64,000 bases of DNA. Origin: Molossus alvarezi. Lineage: Eukaryota; Chordata; Mammalia; Chiroptera; Molossidae. The DNA is taken from NCBI GenBank assembly GCA_037176705.1, contig CM073886.1:18250501-18314500 (forward strand). The letters run 5' to 3'. A program made the translations under genes and the position numbers. The notes under the pieces were generated by a model. It made no database searches. It was given only the letters and a program-made list of their open reading frames with translations, and was not told the origin of the DNA. This document shows positions 55,355 through 64,000 of the stretch, piece after piece (the first letter of the stretch is position 1; every line of letters starts with the position of its first letter).

Positions 55355-55545
55355 AACTCTGAAAGGTAATATTTCCTGAGTGTCTTCCGTGGGCCAGGAA
55401 TGATGTTAAGTACTCTGCACCATTTTAGTTTATCTGTGGCCAAGTTGTATAAGGCAAACTCTCCTGAACAATGGAATTGTGACTTGAATCCAGTTTTGCT
55501 GACTCCAGAGTCCACGCTTTCAATCTCTATACTGGTATCTACTAA
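55355..55545 (-). mobile_element. MIR SINE fragment
   Basis: ATTTCCTGAGTGTCTTCCGT, GGGCCAGGAATGATGTTAAG, GACTCCAGAGTCCACGCTTT in reverse MIR order. Confidence 0.8.
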
Positions 55546-56320
55546 GATATGCATGTGTGTGTGTGATTGAAAATATTCAAGATGGGTTTTAGATACTACA
55601 TGGACAAGACTATTAATTTTAGTTGTTATGTACTTGCTTAAGTGTATACTGAAACAATACTAGTTCTTAATTTAGGATAATGATGTTTACAATTCAAAAT
55701 AGGTTAGTTTAAATAAATACATTTCTAATCTTTAGAAAAATGTACAATATATAATAGTGCAGCTGGTATAAATACGGCAAAACCATGACAGTGGTACATG
55801 GGTGACTGGAGTTTGGGAAATACTGCAGTATGCCGAATGAAATATCCAAAGGGGCTCAGAACCACTGAGTCCTCCCTCAATCCCTCTCCTCCATCCTTTG
55901 CCCCCATAATTACTGTAGGATTAGACATTTCCCTTCAACCATGAAAGGTCCATGGCTTTTAAGCCATTGTCAGCTGCTGTGGCCTTTATATTTCTCTTTC
56001 ATCCTAAGTTGGTAGGATAACCCACTGTTCCCTAAGGAAGTGGTACATGGGAGAGAGAAGTTTTAACATGGGAATCAGAGGAGGAGGTAACTACAGATAG
56101 GTGGACTAGTTAATAGGACTCATATTCAGCATTGGATGTACCTTTGTTATTTTCAACTCATTTTTGTTTCTTTTCTTTTAAAACAGGAAGACTTCTTTGT
56201 CCATGAGTTTGAATGAAAAGTTGAAGTAGGTTGAGATGTGATAGCACCTTCAAATCATCCCCCCCCATACTTTAGAGAAGAGTATTGCTGAGATCTCTGT
56301 CATTTTTTTGTTCCCATACC
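55546..56320. other. Unassigned AT-rich sequence
   Basis: No gene or repeat recognised ahead of the antisense L1 tail. Confidence 0.4.
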
Positions 56321-56321
56321 T

Positions 56322-57168
56322 TAAAAACTTTTTTATTGTTGTATCACATATGTCCCCTACTTTCCCCCCATTGTTCCTCTCCTCCTGGTTTCTGCCACCC
56401 TATTGTCTGTGTCCATGGGCTATGCATATAAATTATTTAGTTAATTTCCTCCTGCCCCACTCCCCCCTTCCCTCTGAGATCTGTTAGTCTGATCCATGTT
56501 TCCATGACTGTTTCTATTTTATTCATCAGTTTATTTTGTTCATTAGATTTGACATAAAAGTGAGAGCCTGTGATACTTGTCTTCCTCTGACTGCCTTATT
56601 TTGCTTAGAATAATACTCTCCATATCCCTCCATGCTGTTTCAAAAAGTAATAGGTCCTTCTTTTTAACAGCTGCATAGTATTCCACTGTGTAAATGTACC
56701 ACAGCTTTTTTATCCACTCATCTGCTGATCGACACTTGTGCTGTTTCCAAATCTTAGCTATTGTGAATAGAGCTTCTGTGAACATGGGAGTTCATGTATT
56801 CTTTCTGATTGGTTTTTCAGGATTCTTAGGATATAGTCCTAGGAGTGGGATCATTGGGTCAAATGGCAGTTCTATTTTTAATTTTTTGAGAAAATTCCAT
56901 ACTGTTTTCCATAGTGGCTACACCAGTCTGTATTCATACCAGCAGTGTACTAGGGCTCCCTTTTCTCCACATCCTCACCAGCACTTGTCATTTGTTGATT
57001 TACTGATGGTAGCCATTCTGGCAGGTGTGAGGTGGTACCTCATTGTCATTTTAATTTGCATTTCTCTGTTGATTAGTGACGTAGGGCATTTTTTTCATGT
57101 CTCTTGGTCATCTGCATGTCCTATTTGGAGAAATGTCTATTCAGGTCCTCAGCTCAATTTTTTAAATT
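56322..57168 (-). mobile_element. Antisense LINE-1, 3' part
   Basis: 3' UTR (TTTATTGTTGTATCACATAT; C-rich tracts near 56360-56400 and 56455-56475) followed by the reverse-read ORF2 end (frame 56543-56785, ending SKIRQSEEDKYHRLSLLCQI). 5'-truncated element of about 3.6 kb once its two insertions are removed. Confidence 0.92.
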
Positions 57169-57237
57169 TAATCCTCACCTGGGAATATTTTTCCATTGGT
57201 TTTTAGGGAGGGAGGGAGAGAGGAAGGGAAGGTGAGA

Positions 57238-57275
<38 letters not shown>

Positions 57276-57442
57276 TTGATGTGAAAGATGTGAAAGAGAC
57301 ACATTGATTGGTTGCCTCCAGCCCCAGTTGGGGTCAAAGATCTAACCTGCAACCATAATACATGCCCTTGACCTTGAATCAAACCCCAGACTCTTCGGTC
57401 AGTGGGATGATGCTCTAACTGCTGAGCTAAACCAGCCAGGGC
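57169..57442 (-). mobile_element. VES SINE inserted in the antisense L1
   Basis: TTTAATCCTCACCTGGGAAT, long (GA)n, AAACATTGATGTGAAAGATG, CTTGAATCAAACCCCAGACT, GAGCTAAACCAGCCAGGGC. There is an internal 10-bp duplication GATGTGAAAG. Imperfect target duplication CCTCAGCTCAATTTTTTAAATT / CCTCAACCCATTTTTAAATT. Confidence 0.94.
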
Positions 57443-60131
57443 CCTCAACCCATTTTTAAATTGGATTGTTTGTCTTCCTTTTGCTGAGTTGTATGAGTAC
57501 TTGATATATTTTTGAGATTACCCCTTATTAGATGTATCCTTGGCAAATATATTCTTCCAAACAGTGGGTTCCCTCTTCTTTCTGAAGCTGGTTTCTTTTG
57601 CTGTGCAGAAGCTTTTTAGTTTGATGTAGTCCCATTTATTTTTTCCTTTGTTTTTCTTGCCCTAGACAATGTATTAGTGAAAATTCTGCTACATGAGATA
57701 TTTGAGATTTTGCTGCCTATGATTTCTTCTAGGATTTTTATGTTTTCACTACTTACATTTAAGTTTTTTATCCATTTTGAGTTTATTCTTGTGTATGGTG
57801 TAAATTGATCTAATTTCATTTTTTTTGTATGTACCAATTTTCCCAACACCATTTATGAAGAGACTATTTATTTTCCATTGTAAGCTCTTGTATTCTTTGT
57901 CAGATATTAATTGAGCATAATGTCTTGGGTCGATTTCTGGGTTCTCTGTTCTGCTTCATCGACCTATATGCCTGTTTTGGTGCCATACCAGGTTGTTTTG
58001 ATTACCATGGCTTTGTAGTATAAATTGCTATCTAGTATTGTGATTCCTTCTTTTTTTGTTTTTCTTTCTCAAGATTGCTGCAGCTATTCAGGGTCTTTTT
58101 GGGGTTCCATATAAATTTTTGGAGTATTTGTTCTAGATCTGTGAAATAAGCTGTTGGTATTTTAATTGGAATTGCATTGAATCTATAGATTGCTTAGGGT
58201 AATATGGACATTTTAATGATGTTAATTATTTCAATCCATAAACACAGTATATTTTTCCACTTGTTTATATCTCCCTCTATCTCTTTTTTTCAATGTGCTA
58301 TAGTTTTCTGAGTATATGTCTTTTACCATCTTGGTTAAGTTTATTCCTAAGTATCTTAATTTTTTTGTTGCAATGGTAAATGGAATTTTTTTTAGGTTTT
58401 CTTTTTGATAATTCATTATCGGTGTATAAAAATGCCATGGATTTCTGGATGTTAATTTGGATCTTGTTATACTGCCAAATACATTGATCAAATCTAGTAG
58501 TTTTTTGGTGGAGTATTTAGGGTTTTCTATGTACAATATCATGTCATCTGCAAATAATGATAGTTTTACTTCCTCCTTTCCAATTTGGATGCATTTTATT
58601 TTTTCTTCTTGTCTGATTGCTGTGGCTAGGACTTCCAGTACTATGTTGAATAAGATTGGTATAAGTGGGCATCATTGTCTTATTTCTGTTCTTAGAGGAA
58701 ATATTTTTACTTTTTTCCATTTAGTATGATGTTGACTGTAGGTGTTTCATCTATGGCCTTTATTATATTGAGGTATGATCCCTCTATTCCCACTTTGCTG
58801 AGAGTTTTTTTTTATCAAAAATGGGTGTTGGATTTTGTTGAATGCTTTGTCAGCATATATTGATATTATCATGGGATTTTTTATCTTTCAATTTGTTTAT
58901 GTGATGTATTACTTTTATTGATTTGCAAATATTGTTCCAGCCTTTCATTCCTGGCATAACTCCCATTTGGTCATGGTGTATAATCTTTTTAATATATTGC
59001 TGGATATGGTAAGCTAATATTTTGTTGAGGATTTTAGCATCTGTATTCATCAGGGATATTGGCCTGTAATTTTCTTTCTTTGTAGTGCCTTTATTTGGTT
59101 CTGGAATTAGGATAATGCTGGCCTCGTATAAAGAGCTTGGAAGTCTTCCTTCCTCTTGAATTTTTTGGAATAGTATGAGGAGGATAAGTACTAGTTTTTC
59201 TTTGAATGTTTCGTAAAACTTCTGTGTGAAGCCATCCGGACCAGGGCCTTTGTTAGCTGGGAGTTTATTGATTACTGTTTCAATTTCATTAGTTATTATT
59301 GGCCTATTCAGGTTTTCTGAATCTTCCTTGTTGAGTTTGGAAGCTTGTATGTTTCACAGAATCTGTCTGTTTCACCTAGGTTTTTCAATTTGTTAGCATA
59401 TAGTTGTTCATAGTATTTTCTTACAATCCTTTGTATTTCTGTGGTGTCAGTTGATATTTCACCTCTTTTATTTCTGATTTTATTCATTTGGGTCCTCTCT
59501 CTCTGTTTCTTAATGTGTCTGGCTAAAGGTTCATAAATCTTGTTTATCTTATTGAAGAACAAGCTCTTGATTTTGTTAATCTTTTGTATTTTTTTTAGTC
59601 TTTCTGTCATTTATTTCTACTCTGATCTTTATTATTTCCTTTCATCTACTTACTCTGTGCTTTTCTTATTGTTCCCTTTCTAATTCTTTAAGTTGTAGGA
59701 TTAGATAGTTTATTTGAAAATTTTCTTATTTCTTGAGGTAGACCTATAGTGCTCTAAACTTCTCTCTCAGGACAGCTTTTGCTTTGTTCCATAGATTTTG
59801 TGTTGTTGAGTGTTTATTTTCATTTGTTTCCAGGAAGATTTTTTTATTTCTTCCTTGATCTCATTGGTCACAAATTCATTGTTTAATAACATGTTATTTA
59901 GCCTCAATGTGTTTGAATATTTTTTAGTGCTTTTATTGTAGTTGATTTCTAGTTTCATGCCATTGTGATCTGAGAAGATGCTTGATATGATTTCAGTCTT
60001 CCTGAACTTGTAGAGAGTTAGTTTGTGTCCTAACATGTGGTCTACCTTTGAGAATGTCCCATGTGCACTTGAGAAGAATGTATACTCTACATTTTTGGCA
60101 TGAAATGTTCTATAAATGTTAATTAAGTCTA
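57443..60131 (-). pseudogene. Antisense LINE-1 ORF2 body, broken
   Basis: Reverse-read L1 ORF2 from the C-terminal half upstream through the reverse transcriptase: the reverse-strand catalytic region reads from ATCATGTCATCTGCAAATAA (58540), the complement of the FADDM-type box. Short remnant frames lie at 57616-57852, 58231-58542, 58850-59050, 59308-59610 and 59767-60252, all on the minus strand in different frames, so it is inactive. No endonuclease domain or ORF1 is present upstream. Confidence 0.9.
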
Positions 60132-60583
60132 CAGTGATACCTCGGTTCTCGAACATAATTCGTTCCAGGAGGACGGTCGAGAACCAAATTGTTCGAGAAC
60201 CGAAGCAATGAAACCAATAGGAAATAATGGAAACTGGATTAATTCGTTCCAAGCCCCAGAAAATGCCTATTTACTGGCCTAATTTGTATATAATATGTAG
60301 AAAAACATAAGTCTCAACAAGAAATAAAAGTGTACAGTATGTATTAAAAAAAATAAAATAAAATGTACTCTCTCCACAAAGCGTGACTCTCTCTCTGCAC
60401 TCACACTGATGACGCAAGCAAGGCGCGCTGGGCCAAATGAACGCCATTCGGCTCAACTCGGCTCATCTCGGAAGTTCCAGTTCCAAATATTTGTTCGGAT
60501 TCCGAGACAAAAGTTTCTCGAATCTCCTGGTCGAATACCGATTTGGTCGAAAACCGAGGCGTTCGAGAACCGAGGTATCACTG
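60132..60583. mobile_element. Tc1/mariner (pogo/Tigger-like) MITE
   Basis: 452-bp element with 23-bp perfect terminal inverted repeats starting CAGTGATACCTCGG and a TA target duplication (60130-60131 and 60584-60585). It holds about 26 CpGs against almost none in the flanking L1, repeated subterminal motif TTCGAGAACCGA (60192-60203 and near both ends), and no transposase frame, so it is non-autonomous. Removing it and one TA rejoins the L1 sequence exactly, proving it inserted later. The CAGT...CC.CGG start and TA target fit pogo/Tigger-type elements; the exact family name is unknown to me. Confidence 0.93.
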
Positions 60584-60585
60584 TA

Positions 60586-60645
60586 TTTGATGTAGTGTGT
60601 CATTTAGGATCACTGTTTCCTTGTTGGTTGTTCTCATACATTTTT
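60586..60645 (-). mobile_element. Antisense LINE-1, 5' end
   Basis: TGATGTAGTGTGTCATTTAG and CTGTTTCCTTGTTGG continue the L1 order after the MITE; the L1 ends near 60645 in ORF2, between the endonuclease and reverse transcriptase parts. Confidence 0.85.
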
Positions 60646-61299
60646 GTATTTCTAGAGAGGACACTAATCCTAGCACATAGTAGGCATTTAGCAAATTGAG
60701 TTAATCCATGTAAAGTTCTTAGAATCGTAGCTGATTAAGCACTATATTGGTGTTTGCTATTATCTATGTAATATAATAAATAGTAAATTAAATGGTTAGA
60801 TTAAGTGAAGTGGAAAAAGTGTGGTTTTTAAAATCCAACAGGTATTGTGGGTTAGATGTATGTTACCTCCTGTATTCGCTCCCCAGATTTCCCTTCCCAA
60901 CAAGATCCAGGGTCCTCTGTTGGCTGTTTGGATCTGGCCAGTGGGAAACATCATGGCTAGAAAGCAGAGAGGAGGTCAGAGGGTTTGTTCCCCTGGCTCT
61001 CTTCCAATGAGATTTTCTGTACCCCTCACCTGAAGGTCACTATTCCTTCTCTTACAGCACCTGCTCTGAACAGTTCTGTTTTCCCGCCCGTATGACTTCC
61101 TCCCCTTGTTTTGTAAGATGTAGAAATAATAATAGCTTCCTTGATATTAGTCTCAGGTTATTGCCCCACACCTGTGATGCCTTTGTTACTAGTACCTTTT
61201 GAAATGAAGGGATATATCTCTGAATTGCCTCAATTTGAGTGTGCCATGTCTTTTCCATTGGGACCCTGCCAAGTTCAAACCGAAGCTCTGCTATCCACT
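60646..61299. other. Unassigned sequence
   Basis: TAGCACATAGTAGGCATTTA at 60672 is an L2 or MIR 3'-end phrase in + orientation. The rest is not recognised. Confidence 0.4.
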
Positions 61300-61375
61300 A
61301 GATCTGGGGCCTTGGCCAAGTTCCTCAACCTCTCTTGGGCTTTGTGTCTTCATCTGCAAAACAGTTAAGCCAGGG
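61300..61375 (+). mobile_element. MIR SINE fragment
   Basis: GGGGCCTTGGCCAAGTTCCT, CAACCTCTCTTGGGCTTTGT, CTTCATCTGCAAAACAG. Confidence 0.7.
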
Positions 61376-61699
61376 GCTCACACTCAAGTGTCAGGAACCA
61401 GCAAGGGTGTCCAATGAGTGAGGTGAATCCGTGCTGGCCAGATGCTCCTCTCAGTTGCACTACGGCCATGCCGGAAAGCAGGCCTCTGTGACCAGGCATT
61501 CTGGTTCGTCAAGAGAATCCAGAAATCCAGCTCTTCTATGAAGTCTTTTAATTTCAAAATGTTGGCAACTGAATAAAACATTAATTTTGAAATATTGGGC
61601 AGGCTGAAATTTAGGTTGAAAGTTTACCAAGTGGACTGGAGGGAATACGCATAGGAGGCAGTTTCCACCGTGGTTATGGACACCCACTTTACTGCCTGA

Positions 61700-61849
61700 C
61701 TGCCTGGCTTTGAATGAAGGTTCTGTTGCTTACCAGCTAGGTGACCTTGGACTTAGTTTCTCTGAGCCTTAGTTTCCTTATCTGCAAATAGGGGTAATGT
61801 TCTACCCATTTCATAGGGTTGTAGTGGGGATTAAAAGAGTTAATTTCCA
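61700..61849 (+). mobile_element. MIR SINE, 5' part
   Basis: CTAGGTGACCTTGGACTTAG, CTCTGAGCCTTAGTTTCCTT, ATCTGCAAATAGGGGTAATG, TAGGGTTGTAGTGGGGATTA. Its 3' part resumes at 62108 after a SINE. Confidence 0.88.
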
Positions 61850-62090
61850 GCCCTGGCAGGTTTGGTTCAGTGGTTAGAGCGTTGGCCTGTGGACCAGAGA
61901 GTCTCAGGTTTGATTCCGGTCAGGGGCACATACCTCACTTGTGGTTTGTTCCTGGCCCCAGTTGGGGTCGTGCGGATGATAACCAGTCGATGTGTCTCTC
62001 TCACATCGATGTTTCTCTCTCTCTCTCCCTCCTTCTCTATCTGAAGGTAAATGCAAAAATGTCCTCGGGCAAGGATAAAAAAAAAAAAAA
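61850..62090 (+). mobile_element. VES SINE inserted in a MIR
   Basis: GCCCTGGCAGGTTTGGTTCA, GGTTTGATTCCGGTCAGGGG, CTCTCACATCGATGTTTCTC, end GTCCTCGGGCAAGGATAAAA and a long A tail. Perfect 17-bp duplication AAAAGAGTTAATTTCCA at 61833-61849 and 62091-62107. Confidence 0.97.
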
Positions 62091-62107
62091 AAAAGAGTTA
62101 ATTTCCA

Positions 62108-62165
62108 AAAATATTTAGAAGACTGGTACATAGAAAGCACTATGTAAATGTTGGTAAATAAAAAT
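62108..62165 (+). mobile_element. MIR SINE, 3' part
   Basis: GACTGGTACATAGAAAGCAC, TATGTAAATGTTGGTAAATA: MIR 3' end continuing the segment before 61850. Confidence 0.8.
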
Positions 62166-62239
62166 GAATAAATGTGACATGCCTGATATAATTCTTGGCA
62201 ATATCGGAGGCTTTCAGTATATGGGAGCTTAAACAAATG

Positions 62240-62700
62240 AATTTCCAGAAGGTTTTAACTCTGGGACTATAAAAACAAATTTCTCCAGCTTCTTGTGTAT
62301 TATTAAGTTAACATGAACTCTCAAAATAATGGAAGCTTTTAATTTTATTTCTTTCTCCAGAATGGTCTACTTAATGTCATTTGCCTGGAGATAGTGTCTG
62401 ACTTCAGAGGTTCTCATCTGGGTACATTGATACTCAGCCCTAAGATTGTTCTAATAAGCTTTATTGACTTGCTGAACCTTGGAGTTCTTTCTATTGACAT
62501 GCAGTGTAAATCATTCCATCTGACATTTGAATGTCCTTTCTGAAAAACGTGCTAGACCTTACATGGTACTGAGCTCCTGATGTGGTGTATGCATCCCTTA
62601 GTCAAGCGTACAATGGTTTAGATAAAGCTGTCACACACACAATCTTGTTTTAAACTAAAATTCAATGGGGCAAAGGCTACAACATTTTGTTTGGTTGAAA
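62240..62700. promoter_or_regulatory. Possible conserved non-coding block
   Basis: Repeat-free: CTACTTAATGTCATTTGCCT, CTAATAAGCTTTATTGACTT, GTGTAAATCATTCCATCTGA, CATTTGAATGTCC. Weak inference of regulatory DNA. Confidence 0.25.
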
Positions 62701-63039
62701 AAAAGTTTTCTAAAGTATGAGAAGGGGGTACATTTGTATGAGGTGATACCTATTCCCTTTGTCTTTAGAAATTATTAAAAGCCAGGAGGGCATTTGTTAA
62801 TAATTGATAGCATGAGAAACACAGACAGTAATAGACAAGCCTGCCTTGTAGGGAGAATCATGTGGCTTTGAATTCAGAAACTTTTTTGTCCAAATTTATT
62901 CTTGAAAAGGGGGAGGAAACACACCATGCAGCTGAGATTTCCTAATACAATAGACATTTAAGGAACCATCATGCCTTCCAGGAATTCAGTTTCTTGGATA
63001 ATGTTTCATGAGTCCATCTGGACATTCATTCCCTTCCTC

Positions 63040-63198
63040 AGTCATTCTGCCAATGTTTATTGAGCATCTGCTATGGGCCAGGCACCTGCTAGTACTGGGA
63101 GTACATTGACAATTGCAACCGTGTTCCTAAGAAGCTCATGGTCCACTTGGGAACAGATACAATTGATAATTATAACTCAAGGCATTAAATGTTGCAGC
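63040..63198 (-). mobile_element. L2 LINE 3' end, before MER20-like insertion
   Basis: TGCCAATGTTTATTGAGCAT, CTGCTATGGGCCAGGCACCT, AGAAGCTCATGGTCCACTTG: reverse L2 3' end. L2-like sequence resumes at 63413 (GCAGTTGAGCTGGGTCTTCA). Confidence 0.8.
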
Positions 63199-63412
63199 AG
63201 AGCAGCGGTTTTGAACCTTGATGCTGTTGACATTTGGGGCTGGATCATTCTTTGTGCTGGGGCTGCCTGGGCATTGTAGGATGTTGAGCAATACCCCTGG
63301 CCTCCACCTATTAGATTCCAAAAGAATCACCCTCTAGTGACGACAACCAGAAATGTCACTAGACATTGCCAAACATCCCTTGGCGAACAACATTGCCCCC
63401 CAGTTAAATAGA
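63199..63412 (+). mobile_element. MER20-like hAT-Charlie element inside L2
   Basis: CAGCGGTTTTGAACCTTGAT, TTGACATTTGGGGCTGGATC, GCATTGTAGGATGTTGAGCA, AATGTCACTAGACATTGCCA, ATTGCCCCCCAGTTAAATA. Opposite orientation to the copy at 39430. It splits an L2 relic, so it is younger than that L2. Confidence 0.85.
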
Positions 63413-63760
63413 GATTTTTACACGATTTCTTGGGAAAGTAACAACTGATTCAGCCAGAAGAAGTGGGGTAAAGGATGATGGCAGTTGAGCTGGGTCTTCA
63501 GATAGAATATGGCTCAACTGGTGGTGAAGTAGAGACTCCACAGTCCAGGCTGAGGGGCCTCAGGGCTGTGACAGAACATGGCTATTTCAAGCACAATGCT
63601 TAGTTCTTTGTGGTTGAAATGAGACTTCATGGCAACTAAGGCTACAAGGTCAGGCTTGGGTCAGTTCTTGGGAGAGTCTTGTACGCCAAGCAAAGATGTG
63701 TGGACTTTGTCCAATAGGTATAGAGAGGTAATGAGGTTATTAATGAGCTAAGGGGTGTGT
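63413..63760 (-). mobile_element. L2 LINE relic, continuation
   Basis: GCAGTTGAGCTGGGTCTTCA, CTTGGGAGAGTCTTGTACGC and the spacing fit reverse L2. The last 240 bases of the window (63761-64000) are not recognised. Confidence 0.5.
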
Positions 63761-64000
63761 TCATTTTGCATTGTATTGCCTATTTGATTATTTGACTGTT
63801 CAGAACCTGGTAACAGCACTCTGGTTTCCTTTGGGGGAATTACCTGCCCATCGTTTCCAGACCAGGTGATTTGGGTGGGGTTGAAGCCATACTCAGGGGT
63901 CATAGATCTGGCTGGTCAGGATGCTGTGTCCACTGGGTCCTGTGATAGGTTTAATGATGGGCATGTGACCCCATCTCGGTCAATGGGGGCATACTCGAGG

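Overview
This window is mammalian nuclear DNA, almost certainly from a bat. The main evidence is at least 18 copies of a tRNA-headed SINE. The copies have a Pol III B box such as GGTTCGATTCC, a CACATCGATGTTTCTCTCTC-type body, a (CT)n/(CCCT)n tract and a 3' end like ATCCTCAGGTGAGGATTAA. From established knowledge this is the VES family of vesper bats and relatives (Yangochiroptera). The LINE-1 copies are of a matching carnivore/bat-like type. I cannot name the species.

I find no protein-coding gene, exon chain, structural RNA gene or CRISPR in the window. All longer open frames are LINE-1 ORF2 fragments, simple-repeat translations or chance frames. The region looks like intergenic or deep intronic, gene-poor DNA.

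Layout: 1-10 kb holds unassigned sequence, an old L1 3' end running into a GGGAA array, several VES SINEs, a putative solo ERV1-type LTR (about 5.7-6.35 kb), an unusual 29-bp inverted repeat (6559-6631) and an MLT1-like LTR. 10.95-14.83 kb is a three-layer nest: an old L1 interrupted by a younger L1 and by a VES SINE. 15-25 kb holds MIR, L2 and MER5-like relics, a minisatellite and more SINEs. 25.5-32.4 kb is SINE-free and partly unassigned. 35.7-36.8 kb is repeat-free, AT/GC-mixed sequence that looks like conserved regulatory DNA. 38-44 kb is SINE, L2, MER20-like and old L1. 44.2-44.5 and 48.2-48.5 kb are further enhancer-like islands. 50.3-51.2 kb is an L1 copy with a 5' inversion (twin priming) and a perfect 15-bp target duplication. 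56.3-60.65 kb is a long antisense L1 carrying a SINE and a CpG-rich Tc1/mariner (pogo/Tigger-like) MITE with 23-bp perfect terminal inverted repeats and a TA duplication. 61.7-63.8 kb is a SINE inside a MIR, then a MER20-like element inside an L2.

The parts do not work together as genes. The biology readable here is a history of transposition, with nested insertions giving relative ages, plus several candidate cis-regulatory islands that need cross-species alignment. I did not find a novel gene system. The most notable items are the MITE, the hairpin, the twin-primed L1 and the enhancer-like islands. Repeat family names rest on recognised sequence patterns, not on a database search, and boundaries without target duplications are approximate.
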